DNA of 64,000 nt from Chryseobacterium viscerum (GCF_002899945.2 NZ_PPEG02000009.1:239337-303336); one strand, 5' to 3'; positions 49,778 to 58,601 are shown, counted from the first letter of the stretch. Numbers and translations are program-made. Notes: generated by a model not told the origin, from the letters alone.

Positions 49778-50119
49778 ATGTTATCAATTTTCATTCTTAT
49801 CGGTGCCTACCGATATTATGCACAGCTAGCCGAAAGGTTTGGGAAAACAAAATGGCATTACGGTCTTTTGGCAATAGGTATTTATTTGGGAACCCAGATT
49901 ATTTTAGGACTCAGCTATGGTGTTTATTTAGCTTCAACAGATCCTGAATCTTTAGACAATGTAAATTATACAGGGTTTTCAGGAATTAACATCCTAAGTT
50001 GGTTAATCTCTATTGTAGCAGTTTGGGGAGTTTATAAACTTCTTGAAAACAAATTTATAAGAGAAAGACCAACAAAAACAATTGAAATTGAAGAAATAGG
50101 GAAAACTATTGATCAGTAA
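49778..50119 (+). CDS. Small membrane protein, unknown function
   Basis: This 113-residue protein has three hydrophobic helices (about residues 1-14, 27-50 and 70-88) and a charged C-terminal tail (KFIRERPTKTIEIEEIGKTIDQ) in the cytoplasm by positive-inside reasoning. No recognised domain is seen. It starts 28 nt after truA and is probably cotranscribed. Downstream lies the hydrolase relic. Function cannot be assigned. Confidence 0.7.
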   Translation: MLSIFILIGAYRYYAQLAERFGKTKWHYGLLAIGIYLGTQIILGLSYGVYLASTDPESLDNVNYTGFSGINILSWLISIVAVWGVYKLLENKFIRERPTKTIEIEEIGKTIDQ

Positions 50120-50156
50120 GAACCGGAACATTTTTCTTTTTAGTATTAGAAATTAA

Positions 50157-50276
50157 GATTCCAATAGTATTGTGAATTTCAAAGAGTTTGCAGGCAGAAG
50201 TCATTTCATTTGCGGAGAAAAAAATTGGGAAGCAGCAGCGGGATATGTTTTGGGCTGGATACAAAAGAATGCTTAA
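50157..50276 (+). pseudogene. C-terminal relic of an alpha/beta hydrolase gene
   Basis: In one plus-strand frame this stretch reads ...NFKEFAGRSHFICGEKNW then EAAAGYVLGWIQKNA and a stop at 50274-50276. That pattern (xGRxHFIxGxxxWEexAxYvlxWi) is the catalytic-His-containing C-terminus of a common alpha/beta hydrolase family. An in-frame TAA at 50154-50156 lies just before it, and no upstream hydrolase sequence exists here because the membrane-protein gene ends at 50119. It is therefore a remnant of about 39 codons, perhaps left by a deletion. A short translated peptide is unlikely. Confidence 0.65.
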
Positions 50277-50360
50277 TATATTCATATTGTAAATCATAGG
50301 TATCTGAAATTTTCTATGACGATTTGTTGAAGTTGTAAAGGCTGGCAATTTATAAAGTCT

Positions 50361-50368
50361 TATTTTTG
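50361..50368 (+). promoter_or_regulatory. -7 box of the ABC exporter gene
   Basis: TATTTTTG fits TAnnTTTG, 39 nt before ATG 50408. The nearest TTG upstream is about 25 nt away, longer than usual. Confidence 0.5.
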
Positions 50369-50407
50369 CATAGAATTTTATTTTAATTCTTTCTTTCGAT
50401 TCGTACA

Positions 50408-52165
50408 ATGAAAAAACAAGATACCTGGGAGATTATAAAAAGGCTGTTCTTTATCGGAATGAAATTTCGTTCATGGTTCATCCTTACTCTTATAATTTCC
50501 ATCATCCTTTCAATAGTTTCTACTTATAGACCTTATCTTACCATGCAGGTGGTGGATAATGATATTACAAAGCTGCATGACAAAGCTTTGATGATGAAAC
50601 ATATCTATATCCTTGTAGGATTGGTATTTGCAGAAACGATTTTAAACTTTTTCTTAGTGTATTTCTCAAATTTTATCTCGCAGAATGTGATCCGGGATAT
50701 AAGAGAAAGGTTATATGCCAAGCTGATTTATTTTAAGACCTCATTTTTTGATAAAACACCTATCGGGCAGTTAGTAACGCGTGCTGTAGGAGATGTGGAA
50801 ACAATTGCGACGGTATATACAGATGGTTTCCTGATGGTATTCGGAGATATTCTGAGAATTCTGTTTGTATTGGTGATGATGTTCAGTACCAATGTTCACC
50901 TGAGTTATATTACGCTGGCTATTTTACCTTTAATGGTGCTTATTACAAGATTCTTCCAGAAAAGACTTAAAAAAGCTTTTGGGGATGAAAGAAACTGGAC
51001 GTCCAATCAAAACTCTTTTGTTCAGGAAAGGCTGGCCGGAATGTCGATTATTCAAGTATTCAACAGACAGGAATCTGAGTTTAAGAAATTTGATGATATC
51101 AATATTACATTGAAAGGAGCGTTGTTGAGAACGGTATTTATTTTCTCACTATTCTTTCCTGTAGTGGAGCTTATTTCTTCATTATTCATAGGATTTATCC
51201 TTTTCTACGGAGGGTATATTACGATCAGTGCCGGAGTAGTGATTGCCTTTATTCAGTATATTTCAATGTTGATCCGTCCTTTGAGGCAGATTGCAGACCG
51301 TTTCAATAATATCCAGAGAGGAATTGTAGGCGCAGAAAGGGTGTTGGGATTAATGGATGAAGAAAACTCAATGCCGAACCACGGAACGGTGAAGAAAGAT
51401 CATTTTGCCGGAAAAATTGAATTCCAGAAGGTGCATTTTGCCTATGATGAGAAACAAGAAGTTCTGAAAGGAATTGATTTTAAAGTAAATCCAGGCGAAA
51501 CAGTAGCGATTGTAGGAGCTACAGGTGCCGGAAAATCTACTATTATCAGTTTGATCACAAGATTATATGATATCAATTCCGGGAATATTCTGATTGATGA
51601 TATTGATTTAAAAGACTATGAACTATATAATCTGAGAAGCCATATCGGAGTGGTATTGCAGGATGTTTTCCTTTTCCATGGAAGTATTTTTGAAAACCTT
51701 GCGTTCGGGGATGACAGCATAACGCTTGATAAAATAAAAGCTGGAGCCAGAGAAATTGAAGTAGATCAGTTTATCGAGCAGCTTCCAGGCGGATATGATT
51801 ATGTAGTAAGTGAAAGGGGTTCATCCATTTCTTTAGGTCAGAGACAATTGCTGTCTTTCCTGAGAGCTTATTTATCCGATCCGAAAATTTTAATTCTGGA
51901 TGAAGCAACGTCTTCCATAGACCATGAAAGTGAAAAACTGATTCAGAGAGCGACGGAAAAGATCACTAAAAACAGAACGTCCATTATTATTGCCCACAGA
52001 CTTTCTACGATTGAAAAAGCGGATAAGATCATTGTAATGGAGCACGGGAAAATTGTAGAAGAAGGCAAGCACCTTGAGCTTCTTGATAAAAACGGATATT
52101 ACTCTACTCTGTACAAAGCTCAGCTGCGTCACGAAGTAGAAGTGGAGGACGAAAAAGAATCGTAA
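50408..52165 (+). CDS. ABC exporter, fused permease and ATPase (MsbA/multidrug type)
   Basis: This 585-residue half-transporter has six transmembrane helices (residues about 20-310) and a C-terminal ATPase. Walker A is GATGAGKST (residues 370-378), Walker B ILILDEATSS, and the H-loop AHRLSTIE. The signature is SLGQRQ instead of LSGGQ, a variant seen in heterodimeric or YheH-like exporters, yet no partner gene is adjacent. It should export lipid or drug substrates as a dimer. The nearby lpxK raises the possibility of the lipid A flippase role played by E. coli MsbA, but that is inference. Confidence 0.95.
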   Translation: MKKQDTWEIIKRLFFIGMKFRSWFILTLIISIILSIVSTYRPYLTMQVVDNDITKLHDKALMMKHIYILVGLVFAETILNFFLVYFSNFISQNVIRDIRERLYAKLIYFKTSFFDKTPIGQLVTRAVGDVETIATVYTDGFLMVFGDILRILFVLVMMFSTNVHLSYITLAILPLMVLITRFFQKRLKKAFGDERNWTSNQNSFVQERLAGMSIIQVFNRQESEFKKFDDINITLKGALLRTVFIFSLFFPVVELISSLFIGFILFYGGYITISAGVVIAFIQYISMLIRPLRQIADRFNNIQRGIVGAERVLGLMDEENSMPNHGTVKKDHFAGKIEFQKVHFAYDEKQEVLKGIDFKVNPGETVAIVGATGAGKSTIISLITRLYDINSGNILIDDIDLKDYELYNLRSHIGVVLQDVFLFHGSIFENLAFGDDSITLDKIKAGAREIEVDQFIEQLPGGYDYVVSERGSSISLGQRQLLSFLRAYLSDPKILILDEATSSIDHESEKLIQRATEKITKNRTSIIIAHRLSTIEKADKIIVMEHGKIVEEGKHLELLDKNGYYSTLYKAQLRHEVEVEDEKES

Positions 52166-52201
52166 TCCAGGAAGAAATCATTCCTGAGAAATTAAATAAA
52201 C

Positions 52202-52234
52202 AAAAAAGAGAGCCATTTATGACTCTCTTTTTTT
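52202..52234 (+). terminator. Intrinsic terminator after the ABC exporter
   Basis: AAAAAAGAGAG faces CTCTCTTTTTTT across a 10-nt loop region, ending in a seven-T run. Confidence 0.85.
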
Positions 52235-52268
52235 ATGAAGCAGGCTAACCATTTACATTGATTATTTT

Positions 52269-52458
52269 AACCATAAAAGGCACAAAAGTTTTAAACACTT
52301 AAGTTTTTTAGAAGCAAGCTTTATGCATAATAAGTATACCTAAGTTTTGTAAAAATCTTTGATTTTCATCTTATGTGAGCTTTTCTGTGACATCTTTTAA
52401 ACTTACTTAATGTGGACTCAAGTATTTTAAAACGAAAGCTTTTGTGTCTTTTGTGGTT
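52269..52458. repeat. Palindromic 190-bp element with imperfect terminal inverted repeats
   Basis: The left end AACCATAAAAGGCACAAAAG (52269-52288) matches the complement of 52439-52458 at 18 of 20 positions. Inner parts (TTTTAAACACTTAAGT against ACTCAAGTATTTTAAAA) are also complementary, so the element can fold into one long imperfect hairpin. It has no ORF and sits between a terminator and a convergent gene end. It resembles a miniature non-autonomous repeat, but a target duplication was not established. Confidence 0.65.
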
Positions 52459-52491
52459 TTGTAAGGTTGAGACTACTTTTATGAATAAATC

Positions 52492-54285
52492 TTAGAATTT
52501 TAATTTTTTAGTGATTACTTTTCCATCTTCCAGGACTGCAGTTACAGTAATAACCAGATTCTTCTGATCAACCGGATATTTGAATTCTGAAGATTTGACA
52601 TCTGTTTTTCTCATCAATAACCTTCCTGAAGCATCATAAATATGCACTGAAGAGATTTTCGTATGACTTCTTACCGATACAGAATTTTCATCTTTAAAAA
52701 TAGAAGGTGAATTTTTCAATCCAGCATTTTCTACCGCTAATAAGCCCTGAGACTCAATAATTACAGAGTAATCTTCCACCTGTCCGTATTTTGGAGTATA
52801 GCAGGCTGTTACAGCCGTACCATTGAATTCACCAATCACTCTCATCCTTAAAGGAGTATTGAGAACTGCACTGGCTGGAGGGGTTACCTGAGCGGTTGCA
52901 AATGAGCCGTTACTCACCCCGCTTTGGTTAAGAACCAATTCTGTAGATTCACTAAACTGACCGTCATTATTATAATCAATATACGCTTTGATAACGTGAG
53001 CATTGTTTGTTCCCGGAGCTACAGTAAGGGTTGTAGCTGAGTTTTGAGGAATAGTGGTTTTTGAGATACCTGAGCAATAAGTGCCGGTAAAGTTCTCATA
53101 AAAATTATTGGCAGCCTGTTTAAAATTACTGGAGTAATTGTTGATGCTGCCGAATTTTACTGAAGTAATTCCTACATTGTATCCTCCAGGATTCGTGATT
53201 GAAGCAGGAGTACATGCATTCGTTAATGTTGCACTGTTATTAATAGTAGTTGTAGATGCTACCGGTGAATTGATTAATGACAGTCTGTACTGTAAAAGCT
53301 GTGCGGTTGCTCTGTCAGTCTGCCCCTGGGTAAATAAATTTCTGAAGCAGTACGTATATGCCATCACATTTCTCTCCCCTCCACTGTATAACTGACTGGT
53401 ACAAGGGTTAATCTGTCCTGTCTGGCAGGTATGAGGAACAGTAGAGTGGTAAAGGCTTTTCATAGGCTCTGTATCACAAACAAGATCTCCATCCAATGTA
53501 CAGTCGTTGTTTACAGGGCAGTCTCCTGTCGTTTCATTATATCCCTGATGGGTATGTCTGAGACCTAAAGCATGCCCGAATTCATGGGCTAAAGTCTGAG
53601 CATTCACGGCAGAAGCACTTGTAGCCATAAAAGCATAGTCATTGCTTCCTCCAGGATAATAGGCAAAACCATTCAGGCCTCCGGAGTTGGATGTTAGTTT
53701 TTTAACAACATAGATATTGTAATATTTTGAAGTATCCCACATTCCCATTGCGGTAATTTCAGAAGCTGTTACAGCATTGGTCGTATTATCGTTATTTACC
53801 CCTCCGCTTACATATTTGGGAAGTGTGGAAGCATTGATTCTGTTGATTCCATTAGTCGCATTACAGCTGGGATCCTTGGTTGCAAAAACAAATTTAACAG
53901 GAAGTACAGCACTTGTTCCGGACATTCCACTGGTAGAGTTGCCGGCAAAGACCCCGTTGGTATAATTAACCCAAGCAATGATATCGGCATCAGACTTATT
54001 ATTGGTAGTACCTACAGCACTTCCATCACCTACAACATGTACAACAACAGGAATTTCATACACCTGGTTGTTGAGTTTTGAAGCGAGCTTTCCGCTTTTG
54101 ATCATTTTTGATAATTTCAGGTTGAAAGCATCATCCTGTGCTTTCTCTTCCGGATACCTTTCATAATGTTTTTTCATTAATTCATCGGTTCCGCATTCCT
54201 GAAACTCCAAACTTTGTGAATAAAAATGAGAGCAGAATGCTCCTGAAATAAGCAGAAATAATAATTTTTTCATAGTATTTTTCAT
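52492..54285 (-). CDS. T9SS-secreted zinc metalloprotease (M43-like) with GEVED domain
   Basis: This 597-residue secreted protease has a signal peptide (SHFYSQ), a pro-region (about 25-70), and a metzincin catalytic domain with HEFGHALGLRH (zinc ligands H234, H238 and H244). The Met-turn-like segment is ERNVMAYTYC. It fits the M43/cytophagalysin (pappalysin-related) group. A GEVED domain follows (AYIDYNNDGQFSESTELV ... CYTPKYGQVEDYSV), then a T9SS type A sorting domain (SSVHIYDASGRLLMRKTDVK). It probably degrades extracellular protein. Either of two nearby Met codons could start it. No partner gene is adjacent. Confidence 0.93.
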   Translation of the reverse strand: MKNTMKKLLFLLISGAFCSHFYSQSLEFQECGTDELMKKHYERYPEEKAQDDAFNLKLSKMIKSGKLASKLNNQVYEIPVVVHVVGDGSAVGTTNNKSDADIIAWVNYTNGVFAGNSTSGMSGTSAVLPVKFVFATKDPSCNATNGINRINASTLPKYVSGGVNNDNTTNAVTASEITAMGMWDTSKYYNIYVVKKLTSNSGGLNGFAYYPGGSNDYAFMATSASAVNAQTLAHEFGHALGLRHTHQGYNETTGDCPVNNDCTLDGDLVCDTEPMKSLYHSTVPHTCQTGQINPCTSQLYSGGERNVMAYTYCFRNLFTQGQTDRATAQLLQYRLSLINSPVASTTTINNSATLTNACTPASITNPGGYNVGITSVKFGSINNYSSNFKQAANNFYENFTGTYCSGISKTTIPQNSATTLTVAPGTNNAHVIKAYIDYNNDGQFSESTELVLNQSGVSNGSFATAQVTPPASAVLNTPLRMRVIGEFNGTAVTACYTPKYGQVEDYSVIIESQGLLAVENAGLKNSPSIFKDENSVSVRSHTKISSVHIYDASGRLLMRKTDVKSSEFKYPVDQKNLVITVTAVLEDGKVITKKLKF

Positions 54286-54331
54286 TTAAGAGTTGTGAAT
54301 CTAAAAATAAATAAAAAATACTTATAAATAA

Positions 54332-54946
54332 TTAACGCTTTTTTAAACTACAGAAAACAAAATTCTGAACAGTCCCAAAAGGAGTCATATGATCTTCAGT
54401 CATACATTTTATCTTGTCAAAACTTGCTTCAAATCTTCCGGATAATGACTCTTCATCGTACTGCTGGATATCCAATCCGCTGCATTTGGTGGGACCGTTT
54501 TTGGAAAAAGTTCCGAGGATCATAAAGTTATTCACATTCTTCTCTGCAATATCAATATATTTTGAAACCTGTTCCGGACTTGTCAGAAAATGAAATGCTG
54601 CTCTGTCATGCCAGATGTCATAGGTTTCCGTAGGTTGGAATGCGGTAATATCCGTGGCGATCCATTTTACTTTAGTGGCTGTATCTCCCAGTCTTTCCTG
54701 TGCTTTTTCCAAAGCTTTGGTAGAGATGTCAAGGACCGTGATATTTTCATAGCCTTCTTCAATGAGAAAATCAACAAGATTGCTGTCTCCACCGCCAATA
54801 TCGATGATGCGGGCTTCTTTTCCCAATCCTGATGACTTGATAAAGTCAAGCGAGGTCTGAGGTTTTTTCTGGGTCCAGCTTACCTGATCCGGATTTTTGG
54901 TTTCGTATACGTTTTCCCAGTAGTTTTTGTCGTCAGAAGAACTCAT
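54332..54946 (-). CDS. Class I SAM-dependent methyltransferase
   Basis: This 204-residue cytoplasmic methyltransferase has the SAM-binding motif EARIIDIGGGDSNLVDFLIEEGY (about residues 42-64), VLDISTKALEKAQERL and the post-II region DIWHDRAAFHFLT. The opening YWENVYETKNPDQVSWTQ is typical of small-molecule (thiol/tellurite-like) methyltransferases. Its start overlaps the membrane protein upstream by 4 nt (ATGA). It is the last of a four-gene operon led by an exported alpha/beta hydrolase and an ECF sigma factor. The substrate is unknown. Confidence 0.9.
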   Translation of the reverse strand: MSSSDDKNYWENVYETKNPDQVSWTQKKPQTSLDFIKSSGLGKEARIIDIGGGDSNLVDFLIEEGYENITVLDISTKALEKAQERLGDTATKVKWIATDITAFQPTETYDIWHDRAAFHFLTSPEQVSKYIDIAEKNVNNFMILGTFSKNGPTKCSGLDIQQYDEESLSGRFEASFDKIKCMTEDHMTPFGTVQNFVFCSLKKR

Positions 54947-55536
54947 GATTCTTTTAATTGATTATTGATCTCTTCAAATTTATTGATTAATTCGTTAAGT
55001 TTTCTTTCTTGTTTCTTTATGGTTCTCGGTCTCAGATAAAACCAGTTGAAAGCGATCCAGGCCAACGTAATGGCATACGCCAGAGCACTAGAACTAAAGG
55101 TCATTCTTGAAGTGTATTCATACATATAAAAACAAATTCCCAGAAACAACATGATAAAATACAAGTTGAGTATCGTTGTCTGCATAAACTTCTGCTTGCT
55201 TTTTACCACATATAAGCTTTGGAGATACTCATTATTGGACTGTGTCTGGTCAATTTTGTAAAACACCATAAACATTTTGTTATAGGCAAGCAGGAAGATA
55301 ACCATGGCCAGAATAACCAGTACGATACCGATCTTTGTAGTAATCATTTGAGGCTGATAGCGATACCAGATAAAAATAATTAAGAGTGAAGTTGTGATTA
55401 ATGCAATGTTGGCAAAGATCAATCTGCGTAGATTTTGGTTTCTGAATTTTTTCAGCTTTCCGAGAAGCTCTTCAATATTGGGTTTGCTGGAAGTCTGCTG
55501 CTTCCATATATTTTTGAAATCTATATTAGTAGCCAT
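54943..55536 (-). CDS. Membrane protein, probable anti-sigma partner of the adjacent ECF factor
   Basis: This 197-residue protein has a cytoplasmic N-terminal stretch of about 40 residues (MATNIDFKNIWKQQ ... FRNQNLRRL) and four hydrophobic helices (about 40-58, 66-86, 115-137 and 148-165). A charged C-terminal coiled-coil (KKQERKLNELINKFEEINNQLKES) follows. It overlaps the sigma-factor gene by 11 nt and the methyltransferase by 4 nt. Co-transcription with an ECF factor and its membrane topology suggest an anti-sigma factor, although no known anti-sigma motif is visible. Confidence 0.65.
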   Translation of the reverse strand: MATNIDFKNIWKQQTSSKPNIEELLGKLKKFRNQNLRRLIFANIALITTSLLIIFIWYRYQPQMITTKIGIVLVILAMVIFLLAYNKMFMVFYKIDQTQSNNEYLQSLYVVKSKQKFMQTTILNLYFIMLFLGICFYMYEYTSRMTFSSSALAYAITLAWIAFNWFYLRPRTIKKQERKLNELINKFEEINNQLKES

Positions 55537-55996
55537 TTTCTTTAAACTTTTGCGTTAATTTTTCTTTTATCCTGTGAATTTTTACCCGGATATTAGATTC
55601 TGAAAGTCCTACGATGTGGGCTATTTCAGCCTGCTTTACCTCTTCCAGTTCCAATGAAATGATGATTCTGTCTGTTTCAGGCAATTCTGAGATAAATTGA
55701 TAGAGCAATTGTATCTGAGGTTCTATGGATTCCTGTTTTTTCTCTTCCAGGTTGATGGGTAAATCAGTTTTGGTAAATTTCTTTTCCTTCTCAATCTGCC
55801 GGAGACAGTTATTGGAAGCAATTCTGAAGATCCATGTTCCTACGCTGGATTCATTCCTGAATTTCGGAAGCTGCTGCCACACAATAATAAATGTTTCCTG
55901 AGCAAGATCCTGAGCGAGGTCAGTATTATTCACATATCCCATGCATAGACGGAATATCCTTTGCCAGTAGAGTTCGTATATCTCTTCAAAAACCAT
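55526..55996 (-). CDS. ECF-type RNA polymerase sigma factor
   Basis: This 156-residue sigma factor has region 2 (YELYWQRIFRLCMGYVNNTDLAQDLAQETFIIVWQQL, about residues 6-43; -10 recognition and core binding) and region 4 (ISLELEEVKQAEIAHIVGLSESNIRVKIHRIKEKL, about 112-146). It directs a regulon outside the housekeeping promoters. It is embedded with 1-nt and 11-nt overlaps between the hydrolase and a membrane protein. Binding targets and stimulus are unknown. Confidence 0.95.
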   Translation of the reverse strand: MVFEEIYELYWQRIFRLCMGYVNNTDLAQDLAQETFIIVWQQLPKFRNESSVGTWIFRIASNNCLRQIEKEKKFTKTDLPINLEEKKQESIEPQIQLLYQFISELPETDRIIISLELEEVKQAEIAHIVGLSESNIRVKIHRIKEKLTQKFKENGY

Positions 55997-56847
55997 TATT
56001 TCGCAGATAAAAAGTGAGTAAGCTGATTAAAATACCAATCTTTGTCATCGTACATAATGAAATGTAACCCTTTTGAAGCATACTGCATATTGGTGTTTTT
56101 CAGGTTTTTATATTGCTCTTCAATTGAAGGTTTTAAATTTACGAAAAATGACTCCAAAAGAATAAGCGAAGGACACTGTACATTTTTTATTTTGTCTCTT
56201 AGATCGGTATTGGAAAAATCACAGTACATTTTGGCAAAGGTTTTTCGGTCTGATTTCATACTCCAGCCGATCACAGTTTCCTGCATAGAAGGATCAGCCA
56301 ATAGGCGGGGGATAGTCTGGGTCTGCATTTTAAGGAACTGCTCATCATTCATCGCTGTTAATTTCTCGATGGTAGAGGTACAGTCGTTGTTTTCTTTAGA
56401 AGTAAAATTAGGATCTGACAGCGCTGCCAGACAAGGAAGAGTATCTACAATGACGATCTTACCTACAAGCTCCGGATAGTCTGCTGCAATTGCCAGAGCA
56501 AGCCCTCCTCCCATGCTGTGTCCAATGATAATAGGTTTATCAATTTTATGAGTCTTTATATAAGTGGCAATTGCTTTTTCCCAATCTTTAAAACTGGCAT
56601 CTGCCTGTGGTTTTGTTCCTGCAAATCCGGCCATTGTTAAGGTGTAACAGGTAAAGTTTTTTTCAAATTTTGCAGTTGTTTCGTTCCATACGTCTCCTGA
56701 GGAAGCAAACCCTGGAATAAATAGTAAAGCCTGAGTTCCTTTTCCGGTCTTTTTTACTTCAAACGGATATGCTGTTTCTTGTCCGAATATATTGCATACT
56801 GCTAAAAAAAATAACATGATAATAAGAAGGAATGTGAATTTTTTCAT
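55996..56847 (-). CDS. Exported alpha/beta hydrolase
   Basis: This 283-residue hydrolase has a signal peptide (CNIFGQ). The nucleophile S111 sits in GHSMGG, the oxyanion-hole loop is FIPGFASSGDVW, and the likely catalytic His is near the C-terminus (GLHFIMYDD). It heads the operon with the sigma factor; the stop and next start overlap as TAATG, so translation is coupled. An exported hydrolase in front of a sigma factor suggests the signal or target is at the envelope. It is not the parent of the relic at 50157, whose C-terminus differs. The substrate is unknown. Confidence 0.9.
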   Translation of the reverse strand: MKKFTFLLIIMLFFLAVCNIFGQETAYPFEVKKTGKGTQALLFIPGFASSGDVWNETTAKFEKNFTCYTLTMAGFAGTKPQADASFKDWEKAIATYIKTHKIDKPIIIGHSMGGGLALAIAADYPELVGKIVIVDTLPCLAALSDPNFTSKENNDCTSTIEKLTAMNDEQFLKMQTQTIPRLLADPSMQETVIGWSMKSDRKTFAKMYCDFSNTDLRDKIKNVQCPSLILLESFFVNLKPSIEEQYKNLKNTNMQYASKGLHFIMYDDKDWYFNQLTHFLSAK

Positions 56848-57185
56848 GATTTCTAAAGTTTTAAGGTTTATTTGTCTTTTAGAGACGAACCCTTTAAAAA
56901 TGTTACAATAAATTTTAATTTTTTTGAAAAAAAGTTTAAAACTTTTATTATTTATTTTTGTAAGTAATTGTAAAATAGTGCTTTGTGATTGTTGTTTATA
57001 ATGAAATATAAATAAGTAGCTAGGAGTACTAGAAGAAAAATCTCAATCTTAAAACAGTGAAAAGAAATAACTTAAGTGGATTGTATACAGCATGAAAGCC
57101 TTTAAAAATGAATATTTTACTGTATATTTATCACATATGGATCGATGAGGAAGCTTATATCCATAAGCAAAATAAATTTTAAAAA
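56848..57185. other. Intergenic region between divergent genes
   Basis: This 338-nt stretch is AT-rich. A plus-strand -7-like TATTTTTG lies at 56953-56960, but it is about 225 nt from the next gene. No ORF, tRNA or repeat pair was found. It must hold the promoters of the hydrolase/sigma operon (left) and of the GNAT gene (right); neither is clear by eye. Confidence 0.45.
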
Positions 57186-57683
57186 ATGAACTTACCACCA
57201 TACTCAGATTTCCCCACCATCATCGGAGACACGATTGTATTAAGAAAAATAGAATCCAGTGATGTTCCTGATATCATTTCTATATCATATTACGATGCTG
57301 TAGCTGCTGCCAGCGTAGATGAAGCAGTAGCAATGCAGGATAAGATCAATGCAGATTATGCTAAAGGAGATTCTATACATTGGGGAATAGCGGATAAGTT
57401 TTCCAATAAAATTGTAGGGACTTGCGGCTATTACAGAGGACTGGACCAGGGAGAGGGAGAGCTTGGCTGTGTGCTTCTTCCGCAGTATTATGGGAGAGGG
57501 TATATGACACAAGCAATGAAAATGGCTGTACAATTTGGATTAGAGACCATACAACTCACCCATATAGGAGCAATCACCTCTAAAGATAATGAAAGCGCAA
57601 TAAAACTAATGGAACGCCTGAATTTTGTAAAGATCGCAGATTTACCAGATAATGAAATTGAATACCAGTATATTACATCCTGA
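57186..57683 (+). CDS. GNAT acetyltransferase, RimJ/RimL type
   Basis: This 165-residue cytoplasmic acetyltransferase begins with the RimJ/RimL-type opening (DTIVLRKIESSDVPDI). It has the acetyl-CoA loop LLPQYYGRGYMTQAMKMAV (about residues 98-116) and SKDNESAIKLMERLNF. It acetylates an amine, perhaps a protein N-terminus or antibiotic. It stands alone, convergent with the DUF4919 gene 24 nt away. The substrate is unknown. Confidence 0.92.
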   Translation: MNLPPYSDFPTIIGDTIVLRKIESSDVPDIISISYYDAVAAASVDEAVAMQDKINADYAKGDSIHWGIADKFSNKIVGTCGYYRGLDQGEGELGCVLLPQYYGRGYMTQAMKMAVQFGLETIQLTHIGAITSKDNESAIKLMERLNFVKIADLPDNEIEYQYITS

Positions 57684-57707
57684 TAAACTCAAAATATTTA
57701 AAGCAGA

Positions 57708-58382
57708 TTAATCTACTATTCTTCCGTAAAATCTGCTGATATCAAAATAAAAACCTGGAATTTTATATTTGCCTTTTTCAAATTCCTGATAATCACACTT
57801 CCCATCGTGGCTTTGTGCTTTGGTTTCCATTTGAAATCTGTTCAAAAGTACATATTCATCAGTAACGGAAATGACATGAAAACCTGTTTCACATTTCAAA
57901 CCATCACCGGAAGTAAGAATTGCTCCTAATAACCCGTGGAAGTTTCCTGCAATTTTTTTGGCAGTGTCATCATCGTTATTCAAATGGTACAAATAAGCGA
58001 GATAATTCATGGCACGCAGATCCAGTGGATTTTCATCCAAAGCATCCAGGAACAGCTGGATTCCTTTCGAAAGATCTTTTTGTGAAATACCTTCACCACG
58101 ATAATATTTGGCTACTTCTTCCGCTTTCTTCCCTATTTTATAAGGTTTATATTCTTTTTGAAAGGTATAACCGAAGTAAAGATGGCGGTATTGATTGGTT
58201 GTAAGAAGCGTATCATTCTTTTTTAAACTTTTTAAAAGTTCCGGATAATAGAATTCTGAGTTTTTATTCTCAATATTTTTTTGAATTAAAGCATAATCCG
58301 GTGCTTTGAATTCCAGCTTCTGAGCCTGTAAAAAGCTAAGCTGTATTAAAAAGAATAATAAGAAGAATGCTTTGGTATTCAT
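57708..58382 (-). CDS. DUF4919 family exported protein
   Basis: This exported protein of 224 residues from ATG 58382 begins with a signal peptide (MNTKAFFLLFFLIQLSFLQAQ). A longer frame starts at 58412 but adds a short polar segment before the signal. The body carries the DUF4919 features: TNQYRHLYFGYTFQKEYKPYK, LRAMNYLAYLYHLNNDDDTAKKIA (TPR-like helices) and YFDISRFYGRIVD. It is probably periplasmic. Function is unknown. It is convergent with a GNAT gene, and no partner is adjacent. Confidence 0.85.
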   Translation of the reverse strand: MNTKAFFLLFFLIQLSFLQAQKLEFKAPDYALIQKNIENKNSEFYYPELLKSLKKNDTLLTTNQYRHLYFGYTFQKEYKPYKIGKKAEEVAKYYRGEGISQKDLSKGIQLFLDALDENPLDLRAMNYLAYLYHLNNDDDTAKKIAGNFHGLLGAILTSGDGLKCETGFHVISVTDEYVLLNRFQMETKAQSHDGKCDYQEFEKGKYKIPGFYFDISRFYGRIVD

Positions 58383-58542
58383 GGATTGTATAGCGTTGTT
58401 ACAATTTTTCACAAAGTTAAAAATACAAAATATGTATCAATTGGATAATATCATCTGATAATTTTTAAAAAATACAATAAAATGTTATCAAAGTGTTATT
58501 TCGTGTTGATAAATTTACTAACTTTATTCGGAATTTGAGAGG

Positions 58543-58567
58543 TTACCCCTAACATTGAGAGGGGTAA
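58543..58567 (+). promoter_or_regulatory. Leader hairpin of the 72-residue protein gene
   Basis: TTACCCCT (58543-58550) pairs perfectly with AGGGGTAA (58560-58567) around a 9-nt loop. It ends 34 nt before ATG 58602. It could gate translation or act as an operator. A TAACTTTA near 58519 is a near-match to a -7 box. Confidence 0.55.
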
Positions 58568-58601
58568 ATGTAATTTTTAATTAAAAAACCAAAAAATATT
58601 A

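Noticed and set aside
50106..50408. Minus-strand 100-codon frame between the membrane protein and the ABC exporter
   Set aside because: It covers the hydrolase relic and the ABC promoter on the other strand, and its protein looks random.
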